The notes: generated by a model not told the origin, from the sequence alone. A stretch of 5,889 nucleotides of DNA from Lachnospiraceae bacterium (GCA_024684155.1 JAIKXK010000140.1:1-5889), one strand, 5' to 3'. Positions 1 through 5,294 are shown, numbered from the stretch's first letter. Made by a program: numbers and translations.

Positions 1-680
1 GTCCATGTCGTAGGATTTTTATAGACTTGGTATGGGTACGTGCTTCTAATGTGATACGCAATTACTTTTCCAGCCTTATTGACCTCTACACCGTCATGAA
101 TAGCATTTCCATTTTTCGCTTTTCCCTCAGTATAGTGGACTGATATTCCACTTGATGACATAGGTGTCGCTACTCGATCTGCTTCGATAATATTGAGTCT
201 CAGTGCATAGGGTAGGAACTTTGTCCTTTCAACTTGTGTTTTCAATGCGAACACATCTCCACTTATAAGCCATGAGGTGAACGCTAACTGTTGTAATTCG
301 TAAAAGTCATTGAGCCCGATTGCATCACATGCATTTTTATCTTCTGCCCATAGTGCAAATTCTGCTTTGACGTCCTTTTCCCATGCTTCTGCTTCTTCAG
401 AAGTAATTCCTAGTACATCAATGTCTACCTTCGGGTTCAGTCTTAAACCTAGTCCAATGGTGTTCGTTCTGTTTGTTTTGATGGCTGATGTTGCAACCGG
501 TGCGGACATATAGAGCATTCTTGCTCTTTGTCGCATTGTATAGTTGTTTGCATCTATATCTTCAACGGGACTCATAGACGTTGCTGTAAAGCCTTTCAAT
601 GACCTTTTCGTCTGAGAAGCTCCTGCATCTCCATATCCCATGTTTTTAACTTTCCCAATTTCGTTCAGTTTCTTCTTCAC
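1..680 (-). CDS. Phage portal protein, lambda gpB family, 5' part (runs off the left edge)
   Basis: This is the portal: a ring at one head vertex through which DNA is pumped and to which the terminase and connector dock. I translated it by hand as an open frame of 226 codons with no stop before the edge; the C-terminal part is missing from the window. Recognisable lambda-family portal features are an N-terminal helix with RQRARMLYMSAPVATSAI (about 50-67) followed by NTIGLGLRLNP (73-83), a W-rich stretch with CDAIGLNDFYELQQLA (118-133), SGDVFAL (140-146), LNIIEADRVATP (162-173) and GVEVNKAGKVIAYHI (197-211). The start is GTG at 680-678, set by a perfect AGGAGGTGA 4 nt upstream; the next ATG (codon 14) lacks such a site. 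It follows the gpW-like gene after a 97-nt gap, as B follows W in lambda. The family assignment is secure; the exact subfamily is not. Confidence 0.93.
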   Translation of the reverse strand, partial: MKKKLNEIGKVKNMGYGDAGASQTKRSLKGFTATSMSPVEDIDANNYTMRQRARMLYMSAPVATSAIKTNRTNTIGLGLRLNPKVDIDVLGITSEEAEAWEKDVKAEFALWAEDKNACDAIGLNDFYELQQLAFTSWLISGDVFALKTQVERTKFLPYALRLNIIEADRVATPMSSSGISVHYTEGKAKNGNAIHDGVEVNKAGKVIAYHIRSTYPYQVYKNPTTW

Positions 681-684
681 CGTC

Positions 685-693
685 TCACCTCCT
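685..693 (-). promoter_or_regulatory. Strong ribosome-binding site that fixes the GTG start of the portal gene
   Basis: The minus strand reads AGGAGGTGA, a full match to the 16S anti-Shine-Dalgarno sequence, with the AGGAGG core ending 7 nt before GTG at 680. It is the longest such match in the window, as expected for a structural gene with a GTG start and no translational coupling to the gene before it. Confidence 0.85.
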
Positions 694-706
694 TTATTTT
701 TTATTA

Positions 707-745
707 AGGGCACTGCCCTATGTTTGGGGACGAGGGTAGCACCCT
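707..745 (-). repeat. Two small stem-loops in the gap before the portal gene
   Basis: The gap between the gpW-like gene and the portal gene holds two inverted repeats with the same design about 26 bp apart. On the minus strand, AGGGT-GCT-ACCCT (745-733) and AGGGC-AGT-GCCCT (719-707) each form a 5-bp stem with a 3-nt loop, and each is preceded by AT. Neither is followed by a T run in either direction, so they do not look like intrinsic terminators. Their place just upstream of the portal ribosome-binding site would suit an RNA processing or translational control element, but that is inference. Confidence 0.4.
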
Positions 746-776
746 ATGATAAAGCCTTACGGCAATACCACCATCG

Positions 777-1022
777 TTAGAAATCTCTCGGGATTACCGC
801 CACTGCCTTTCTTGGTTTTTTTCCGGCTTCTAATCCCTCTAACTCAGAGATTTCACTCTCAAGTGCATTAATCATCGCTCTAATGTCCGATAGATTTGCT
901 CTCGTTAATGATCTTGTCCCTAATGTATACGACTGAGCTCCGCCTAATATGCTTTCTTCTGCTGCGTAATACATATCGAGTCGCTCTTTTTTCTTTGCTA
1001 TGCGCTCTGCTCTTGTAGCCAT
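777..1022 (-). CDS. gpW/DUF6148-like head-tail joining protein
   Basis: Small helical protein of 81 residues beginning MATRAERI. In lambda, gpW (68 residues) enters the connector after DNA packaging and is needed for tail attachment. The family pattern is visible: a charged N-terminal helix, an aromatic segment (DMYYAAEESILGG), the central SYTLGTRSLTRANLSDIRAMINALESEI typical of this group, and a basic C-terminus ending PRDF. I chose ATG at 1022-1020 rather than the TTG six bases upstream: AGGAGG at 1035-1030 sits 7 nt from this ATG but only 1 nt from the TTG. The ATG overlaps the terminase stop (TAATG), so translation is probably coupled. The position between large terminase and portal matches W in lambda. 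Identity as a small head-joining protein is likely; placement in gpW or DUF6148 rests on pattern recognition only. Confidence 0.8.
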   Translation of the reverse strand: MATRAERIAKKKERLDMYYAAEESILGGAQSYTLGTRSLTRANLSDIRAMINALESEISELEGLEAGKKPRKAVAVIPRDF

Positions 1023-2944
1023 TACCAATCCTCCTGATATACACGTTTTTTCTGCTTTTTATACGTCTTTTTGGGCTGTTTTTTTACTACTTTTTCAGTA
1101 GTATTGTGCAAATTCTCGTATAAATGCTCATAATTTGGATTTAAGGCTGTTTCTGCAGCTAGTGCGTAGTTTCTACAATCTAGCGCTTCGTTTCTTTGGT
1201 GGCCTGGAAGCTTTTCCCATTGCCACTTTTTACCTTTTAGTGTCATTTTTTCTGATAAAAGTCCATTAAAATAGATGACATCGTATCCTTTTCCTTTCGG
1301 AAAATGGCAAAATCTTGCTCCTGCCTCTTGAACTTTCAAAGCACTCATTATTTTTGATTTCCCGGAATCAACTCCTAGTACATATAACCATGCTTTTCCA
1401 ACTGTTCTCTCGATTCCTCTGTCATCCATTCGAACTATATCTACTTTTGATGGTGGTTTAGTATACGGGATTCCTTCTCCACCTTTACCCTTTATAGCAA
1501 ATACTCTCTTTGTGATTCTCTTTGAACATTGCTCATACACTTCCTGCGTGTAATGACCTCCTGAATCCACGAAAGTTACGGATATTTTTACTGTTTTTCC
1601 GTTTGAATACTGCCATTCTTTATCAATTACTCTATCTAAGCGAGTCCATACGCTTTCATATTCACCACTGTCAGGCGCATCCGGTCTCCCTGGAATAACT
1701 CCTTTTTCAATTCCCCAGGTTTCCCCGTAGAATCCATGGCCGACAACTTCATATTCCAATCGATTGTCCTGCGTATCTACTCCGCACGTTAAGCACAATG
1801 CTCCGAGCGGTACTTCTGCATCATAGTCTTCGCATCGTTCTAGCATTTCATTGTCTACCGGTAATTCTCCTCTATCTTCCCAAAGTTGACCGAATAAAGT
1901 GTTGAATACCGTTTGTAGTTGAGACGGATCATCTTTCGCCTCTAAGAATTTTTGAATTATATATTCCCATTGAAGCCATGGCGATGAAAATCCGTTTATC
2001 CAAAAGGACCTAAATCCTTTGTTGATTGCTTCCGGGTTCTTCGCTACCCACTTCATTGGGAATTTTCTTACTTCGCTTTGTGTGTGTGAGCATCCGCATG
2101 CTGGGCATGCCCATTTCACATCCTTGACGATATATTGTTTCTTTGCTCCGACTTTTTCTGTCTCAAAATTGAAATGAATATTGTCAAATGTGATGAAACT
2201 GTATTCTCCACAATCCGGGCACTTGACCGACCAATACTCTTGAGTTCCTTTTTCGAAACTCTCAACTATAGGAGAGTCGCCTTTGACCGTGGGCGTGGAA
2301 ACCTCCACGATTTTTGCATTATAAAAGCTCACCGTTCGTGCTTCTAATAAGCCACGTGGTGAGCCTTCCTTACCTGCCGACTTTGCCCATCGGTCAACTT
2401 CGTCTCCGAATACATATCTCGCTGGAGTCCCGGCTAGTGGACCCGGCGAGTTAGATCCCGTCATTGTAAGCATACCGCCTGGATATACTTTCTTAAAAAT
2501 TGTATTATTTGAATCTCTCGACTTTGTATCAGATACTTTTCTTTTCAAATTTGGTGTATCTCTAATCATCGGAGAAATTCTTCGCTTTGAATAATCCTCT
2601 GCCATATCTTTCGATGGCATAACCAGCATTGCTGGTCCAGGATCCTCGTCGATGATGTAGCCTATCATATTTAATTCGGCTTCTGTTTTACCAACCTGCG
2701 AACTGGCTACAACTGCTATATTCCTAACTTTATCATCACTAAAGGCATTCATGATTTCTTTTAGGTAAGGTGTCCTTGATGTTTTCCACCTACCCGGAAT
2801 AGCACTGTTTTCAGAAGATAACCTCCTGTGTTTGTCTGCCCATTGTGAAACTGTAAGGTTTTCCGGCGCTTTGAAATAAAAGCACACGTCTTTGAATACG
2901 TTTTGTAAAGCGTCTTTTTTCTTTTTGCTACTCTTCTTTTTCAT
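1022..2944 (-). CDS. Terminase large subunit, lambda GpA family (packaging ATPase and cos nuclease)
   Basis: The motor that cuts concatemeric phage DNA and drives it into the prohead. At 640 residues it matches lambda gpA (641). The ATPase domain has a Walker A-like SSQVGKT (81-87), a Walker B YVFGDE (177-182, acidic pair D181/E182) and a coupling motif STP (216-218). A zinc-ribbon-like insert has CPDC (242-245) and CPAC (280-283). The nuclease half shows the expected acidic residues: CGVDTQDNRLE (D390), VTFVDSGG (D460) and HQRNEALDCRNY (E586/D589). All key residues are present, so the enzyme looks intact. The lysine-rich C-terminus ending VYQEDW may be the portal-docking tail, as in lambda; the N-terminus would contact the small subunit. 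It overlaps the small-subunit gene by 17 nt and has only a weak ribosome-binding site, implying coupled translation. Confidence 0.97.
   Translation of the reverse strand: MKKKSSKKKKDALQNVFKDVCFYFKAPENLTVSQWADKHRRLSSENSAIPGRWKTSRTPYLKEIMNAFSDDKVRNIAVVASSQVGKTEAELNMIGYIIDEDPGPAMLVMPSKDMAEDYSKRRISPMIRDTPNLKRKVSDTKSRDSNNTIFKKVYPGGMLTMTGSNSPGPLAGTPARYVFGDEVDRWAKSAGKEGSPRGLLEARTVSFYNAKIVEVSTPTVKGDSPIVESFEKGTQEYWSVKCPDCGEYSFITFDNIHFNFETEKVGAKKQYIVKDVKWACPACGCSHTQSEVRKFPMKWVAKNPEAINKGFRSFWINGFSSPWLQWEYIIQKFLEAKDDPSQLQTVFNTLFGQLWEDRGELPVDNEMLERCEDYDAEVPLGALCLTCGVDTQDNRLEYEVVGHGFYGETWGIEKGVIPGRPDAPDSGEYESVWTRLDRVIDKEWQYSNGKTVKISVTFVDSGGHYTQEVYEQCSKRITKRVFAIKGKGGEGIPYTKPPSKVDIVRMDDRGIERTVGKAWLYVLGVDSGKSKIMSALKVQEAGARFCHFPKGKGYDVIYFNGLLSEKMTLKGKKWQWEKLPGHQRNEALDCRNYALAAETALNPNYEHLYENLHNTTEKVVKKQPKKTYKKQKKRVYQEDW
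1030..1035 (-). promoter_or_regulatory. Ribosome-binding site that decides the start of the gpW-like gene
   Basis: AGGAGG on the minus strand lies inside the last codons of the terminase gene, 7 nt before ATG at 1022. This spacing rules against the TTG at 1028, which gives a protein two residues longer. Confidence 0.8.
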
Positions 2945-3482
2945 TCATCCATTCTTCTCTCTGTCGTACCAGTGCTGCGTACTGTTTTGGATCGTATTCA
3001 AAGTTTACTAATTCATTCAGCAAGTCATAAACTGCTGCCTTTATTATTCCTGATGCCTCAGAAACACTATTTGCGTCTGTCACATCCTTTGCAAGTGATC
3101 CCGGCAGCGATAGGAGCTTTGACCTTACCTCTAGCACCAATGCCGTTGTCACCGTTTTCACATCTTCGGATGAGTGCATTCTTCCTGCAAGCTCATCTCT
3201 TTTCATTTTTTCAATATCTGCTTTTGCTTCCTTCCAGTCTGCATCAGCTTTAATTCTTCTAGCCTCGTCATTGATTGCTCCTGGCGAGGCTTTGCTCTTT
3301 TTCAAATACTCTACATAGGTTTCTACTGCCTCTCTCAAATTAAAGTATTTTCTGTTCTTTTCCATTGTGGAAGTGAACACTCCTTCGTCCTCTAATTGTC
3401 GGACTCTCTCATCTGTCATTCCGAGAAAAGCTGCAAGGTTTCGCGTAGAAATCATTATATCTTCATTTGGTTTATACTTCAT
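2928..3482 (-). CDS. Terminase small subunit, lambda Nu1-like DNA-binding protein
   Basis: Recognises the packaging site and brings in the large subunit. The length of 184 residues is close to lambda gpNu1 (181). Residues 11-50 form a MerR/Nu1-type winged helix-turn-helix: ISTRNLAAFLGMTDERVRQLEDEG is the helix-turn-helix and KNRKYFNLREAVETYVEYL the wing and following helix. Residues 71-105 are highly charged and likely a coiled coil (EARRIKADADWKEAKADIEKMKRDEL), followed by a helical region that probably mediates oligomerisation and binding to the large subunit. The start is ATG at 3482, supported by AAGGGG with 5-nt spacing; ATG at codon 10 is a weaker alternative. The non-coding stretch just upstream, holding the cos candidate, is the natural place for its binding sites. 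The assignment is based on domain pattern and position. Confidence 0.92.
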   Translation of the reverse strand: MKYKPNEDIMISTRNLAAFLGMTDERVRQLEDEGVFTSTMEKNRKYFNLREAVETYVEYLKKSKASPGAINDEARRIKADADWKEAKADIEKMKRDELAGRMHSSEDVKTVTTALVLEVRSKLLSLPGSLAKDVTDANSVSEASGIIKAAVYDLLNELVNFEYDPKQYAALVRQREEWMNEKEE

Positions 3483-3526
3483 AGCGTCCCCTTTCTGAAC
3501 AAAACCAAATCACAATTTTTTCTATG

Positions 3527-3587
3527 GTACCTACACATTTCCTGGGCCTCGCTAGCACCGCAAGGGTTTTGTACCCTCAGAAGTACC
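3527..3587 (-). repeat. Three GGTAC elements between the palindrome and the small terminase gene (possible cosB)
   Basis: On the minus strand GGTAC occurs at 3587-3583, 3576-3572 and 3531-3527, each after A or G; the last is inside the palindrome GGTACC. The first two are 11 bp apart, about one helical turn, and the third is 45 bp further on. A stem-loop AGGGT-ACAAA-ACCCT (3577-3563) overlaps the middle copy. Repeats in this place could be small-terminase binding sites like the lambda R sequences, but five-base elements may occur by chance. Confidence 0.3.
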
Positions 3588-3588
3588 T

Positions 3589-3602
3589 TTGCGCCGGCGC
3601 AA
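3589..3602. other. Perfect 14-bp palindrome, candidate nicking site (cosN)
   Basis: TTGCGCCGGCGCAA is a perfect two-fold symmetric 14-mer whose central 10 bases are all G or C. It ends 2 bp short of the stop of the gpZ-like gene and lies 107 bp upstream of the small terminase start. GpA-type terminases cut staggered at a site with two-fold symmetry, so this is the best cosN candidate here. It has no loop and so makes a poor hairpin terminator. Confidence 0.38.
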
Positions 3603-3604
3603 TT

Positions 3605-4186
3605 TTATTTTTTTGCATATCTTGTAATGTGATGGTCTAGTCTTTTTTCAAGTTCTTCGTTAATTCTCTTGTAAATGTTATCACTTACCTCCGCATTCGT
3701 TATCATTTGTGGTACTGATACTGTTTTCTTTACTTCAATCGGTAGTCGACTAGGACCTTTTCTTTGAAATGGAAGTGCTTTCTCTCCTCCTGCGCTCGCA
3801 AGGAAAACATCAGCTGGCAAATTCTTTCTTTGCCCTTTCTTTACTTCCATACTTACCCTGTAACCTTTCTTAGGTCGTGATGTTGGTTTCATCTTAAAAT
3901 GCGTAGGTGTAAGCGGTCTACCTTTATATTCTAACTTCACGCCTTCAATGGTTGTGGCATATACTCTAACCTTGCCTCCATTCTTCTTCCCTTTTTGAGA
4001 TTGCGTGATATCTTTTTTCTTAATGCTATATATTCCGGTAACTTCCTGCGAAACCCATCCAGGCCCACGCTTTACGAAATCACCTATTGTTGAATTAACA
4101 GCCTTTGCTCCCATCTCTTGTTTATGCTTTATTCCGCTAATAACGCTTTCCACATTATCGAGCTTTATGCTGTAATTCTTTTTCAT
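3605..4186 (-). CDS. Lambda gpZ-like minor tail protein
   Basis: In lambda, gpZ (192 residues) acts at the head-proximal end of the tail and is needed for tails that inject DNA properly. This protein is 193 residues and shares the gpZ layout: an N-terminal helical segment (GAKAVNSTIGDFVKRGPGWVSQEVTGIYSIKKKDI, about 26-60) where gpZ has its AINR...VARETKV segment, a basic variable middle (KPTSRPKKGYR, KKGQRKN), and a C-terminal block RLPIEVKKTVSVPQMI...DNIYKRINEELEKRL (147-183) that aligns by eye with the gpZ tail RYPIDVVKIPMAVPL. ATG at 4186 overlaps the upstream stop by 4 nt (ATGA), with AGGAGAG suitably placed. The oddity is location: in lambda, Z lies downstream of the head genes, here the gene precedes the terminase. 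A different tail or connector protein of similar fold is possible. Confidence 0.68.
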   Translation of the reverse strand: MKKNYSIKLDNVESVISGIKHKQEMGAKAVNSTIGDFVKRGPGWVSQEVTGIYSIKKKDITQSQKGKKNGGKVRVYATTIEGVKLEYKGRPLTPTHFKMKPTSRPKKGYRVSMEVKKGQRKNLPADVFLASAGGEKALPFQRKGPSRLPIEVKKTVSVPQMITNAEVSDNIYKRINEELEKRLDHHITRYAKK

Positions 4187-4467
4187 TCATCTCTCCTGAT
4201 CTGATCTATCCAACTATCTTCAATCATGATACATACTGCTTCTACTACTAGGTTGAAGTCTGTCTGTCCTGCGACTGTAAATCGTAGAATAGTATCCTTC
4301 ATTGTTTTTACTGGTATCTTTAGTTCCCAGTCATTTGCAAAGTTAAATGTTACCATTTCATCTTTTGAAACGATTGCATACTTCTTGATGTCATACGTTT
4401 CTTTAATTCTTTCGCATATTCTTTCAATCATATCTTTCTCCATTTCCTCAAAACAAATGAATGACAC
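4183..4467 (-). CDS. Unknown 94-residue protein coupled to the gpZ-like gene
   Basis: I do not recognise the family. The protein is small, acidic at its C-terminus, without signal peptide or membrane segment. It has an N-terminal amphipathic helix (MEKDMIERICERIKETY), a central beta-like part (VTFNFANDWELKIPV, DTILRFTVAG) and a final helix (FNLVVEAVCIMIEDSWIDQIRRDE). I chose the GTG at 4467 because AGGAG at 4479-4475 lies 7 nt upstream. The stop overlaps the gpZ-like start (ATGA), so the two are probably made in linked amounts and may be partners. It is the first gene after the candidate promoter at 4574-4607 and its leader hairpin. A role in tail completion or assembly is a guess from context. 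Confidence 0.72.
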   Translation of the reverse strand: MSFICFEEMEKDMIERICERIKETYDIKKYAIVSKDEMVTFNFANDWELKIPVKTMKDTILRFTVAGQTDFNLVVEAVCIMIEDSWIDQIRRDE

Positions 4468-4490
4468 ACCAGTTCTCCTTTAACGTAAAT

Positions 4491-4519
4491 GAAGGCCACG
4501 CACAATGTGCATAGCCTTC
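4491..4519 (-). promoter_or_regulatory. 13-bp leader hairpin upstream of the gpZ operon
   Basis: On the minus strand GAAGGCTATGCAC pairs with GTGCGTGGCCTTC across an ATT loop. All 13 positions pair, two of them as G-U. The stem ends 11 nt before the AGGAG of the 94-residue gene and lies in the leader expected from the promoter at 4574-4579. No T run follows in either direction, so it is not a normal terminator. It could affect translation, mRNA stability or read-through. Confidence 0.5.
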
Positions 4520-4573
4520 TGTATTGGGGGAGAGTAATATGAGCGTTCTTTTCTTTCGCTCTTTCCATCTTAT

Positions 4574-4607
4574 AGTATAGCAAAATATTTTATGACATTT
4601 TATGACA
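4574..4607 (-). promoter_or_regulatory. Candidate phage late promoter: extended -10 with tandem repeats in place of -35
   Basis: The minus strand has TGCTATACT, an extended -10 (TGN plus TATACT, hexamer at 4579-4574). There is no TTGACA-like -35 at 16-18 bp; that place is filled by two direct repeats ending 8 bp upstream of the -10. Such an arrangement suits a promoter that needs a phage activator or sigma-like factor. The start would be near 4567, giving a leader of about 100 nt to the GTG at 4467. It begins right after the 114-residue membrane protein gene, at the change from accessory to structural genes. Confidence 0.5.
4588..4607 (-). repeat. Two perfect tandem 10-bp repeats in the -35 region
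   Basis: The minus strand reads TGTCATAAAA twice in a row (4607-4598 and 4597-4588). The period of 10 bp puts both copies on the same face of the helix, as expected for adjacent protein protomers. I did not find further copies elsewhere in the window. Confidence 0.6.
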
Positions 4608-4611
4608 TCTT

Positions 4612-4956
4612 TTATTTTTTTCTTGAACTGCTGCCTTTAGTAGATTCCTTTGCAAAATAATTCTTTATTGTTTCTCTCAGCATATTCTTCACTTCTAATC
4701 TTGCTAATGAGATTTCTTTTCTCCTGTATCTCGCATAATATTTCTTATAGCTTATTGTCTTTTTATACGATTCATATTCTACATACAACGGCTTTCTGTG
4801 CGGATTAACTTCCTTTTGGTACCATTTTGAGAATATCTTCTCTTCAGGAGTCTCATTGTCTTTGTATACTTCTATTACAGACTCTATATATCTATCTATG
4901 ATTATGATGTATGTCGATACTATTACGATGCAGATAAATATTATTCCTATTTTCAT
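4612..4956 (-). CDS. Small single-pass membrane protein of unknown function
   Basis: I do not recognise the family. The 114-residue product begins MKIGIIFICIVIVSTYIIIIDRYI, one strongly hydrophobic segment (about 2-20) that would be an N-terminal membrane anchor or uncleaved signal. The rest is hydrophilic, rich in tyrosine and basic residues (SYKKTISYKKYYARYRRKE), with a serine/lysine tail (KGSSSRKK); the positive charge suggests it stays cytoplasmic. I chose the ATG at 4956 since AAAGG at 4965-4969 is 8 nt from it but only 2 nt from the ATG at 4962, which would add two residues. It is the last gene before the candidate late promoter. Small membrane proteins at such places can serve lysis or superinfection exclusion, but nothing in the sequence shows this. 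Confidence 0.68.
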   Translation of the reverse strand: MKIGIIFICIVIVSTYIIIIDRYIESVIEVYKDNETPEEKIFSKWYQKEVNPHRKPLYVEYESYKKTISYKKYYARYRRKEISLARLEVKNMLRETIKNYFAKESTKGSSSRKK

Positions 4957-4969
4957 ACCCATTTCCTTT

Positions 4970-5290
4970 CTACATCTCCATTCCGCCTACAATCACTCCG
5001 TCAATCTCCTCTGCTGCCTTTTGTGCTCTTTCTTTATCTTCGTATGTTCCCCAGTACCACAATTCTTGTTTATCTACTCTGCAAACTGTAAACATCTTCA
5101 GATTTACTGGTGCGTTTTTTATTTTAACTGTCGTGTAATGATCCATGGTTATTCTCCTTTCTTGTTTTGTAATATCCAAATATATACAAACAACTCCCGA
5201 TAATACCAATACTAATATTTGCTTTTCTGTCATCATGTTTGCTAGAAAACAAAAACTAAAAAGCAAACATATTTTAATAAAAGTTTTCAT
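4970..5290 (-). CDS. Small phage protein with two in-frame starts: membrane-anchored 106-residue or soluble 58-residue form
   Basis: The full ORF starts at ATG 5290, with GGAG (5301-5298) 7 nt upstream inside the last codons of the DUF551 gene. Its first 48 residues contain two hydrophobic stretches (about 6-18 and 25-38) that could form a membrane hairpin. From residue 49 (MDHYTTVKIKNAP) the protein is a compact soluble domain, with LWYWGTYEDKERAQKAAEEIDG in its centre; this looks like small phage proteins that normally stand alone, though I cannot name the family. A strong AGGAG precedes this internal ATG at 5146. The real gene may therefore be 4970-5146 with a separate upstream hydrophobic gene that has lost its stop, or one gene making both forms. 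No function can be given. Confidence 0.65.
   Translation of the reverse strand: MKTFIKICLLFSFCFLANMMTEKQILVLVLSGVVCIYLDITKQERRITMDHYTTVKIKNAPVNLKMFTVCRVDKQELWYWGTYEDKERAQKAAEEIDGVIVGGMEM
5154..5158 (-). promoter_or_regulatory. Internal ribosome-binding site for the 58-residue form
   Basis: AGGAG on the minus strand, within AAAGGAGAA, lies 7 nt before the internal ATG at 5146-5144. It is stronger than the GGAG in front of the long start at 5290, so the short product 4970-5146 is probably made whether or not the long form is. Confidence 0.65.
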
Positions 5291-5294
5291 AGCT

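Larger units (their letters stand above)
3483..3604. other. Non-coding GC-rich gap before the small terminase gene; candidate cos packaging region
   Basis: A 122-bp gap without a credible gene, unusual in this tightly packed operon. Bases 3541-3600 have 38 G or C out of 60, in an otherwise AT-rich window. Reading with the minus strand, the order is a 14-bp palindrome, GGTAC elements, a stem-loop, an AT-rich stretch, then the small terminase gene. This parallels lambda, where the cut site is followed by small-terminase binding sites and then nu1. The part played in packaging is inferred from position and symmetry. Confidence 0.45.

Noticed and set aside
310..513. Plus-strand open frame opposite the portal gene
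   Set aside because: It is the antisense shadow of a clearly recognised portal coding frame, with no ribosome-binding site of its own.
1020..1028. TTG start at 1028 for the gpW-like gene
   Set aside because: It would lie 1 nt from AGGAGG; the ATG six bases downstream has the right 7-nt spacing.
2905..2944. A-rich runs at the start of the large terminase gene as a slippage site
   Set aside because: The runs simply encode a lysine-rich N-terminus; the frame is open without any shift and the protein is full length.
3589..3610. Palindrome plus T-rich tract on the plus strand as an intrinsic terminator
   Set aside because: The palindrome has no loop bases, so a hairpin would keep only a few pairs, and no plus-strand gene needs a terminator here.
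2972..3632. Three overlapping plus-strand frames opposite the small terminase gene and the cos gap
   Set aside because: Low-complexity, hydrophobic antisense translations of a recognised gene; none has family similarity or a good start site.
4226..4483. Plus-strand 85-codon frame opposite the 94-residue gene
   Set aside because: The minus-strand gene has a good ribosome-binding site and coupled stop/start; the plus frame has neither.
4541..4561. GAGCG/CGCTC inverted repeat in the leader
   Set aside because: Only 5 bp with an 11-nt purine-rich loop on the transcript strand; too weak to call next to the 13-bp hairpin downstream.
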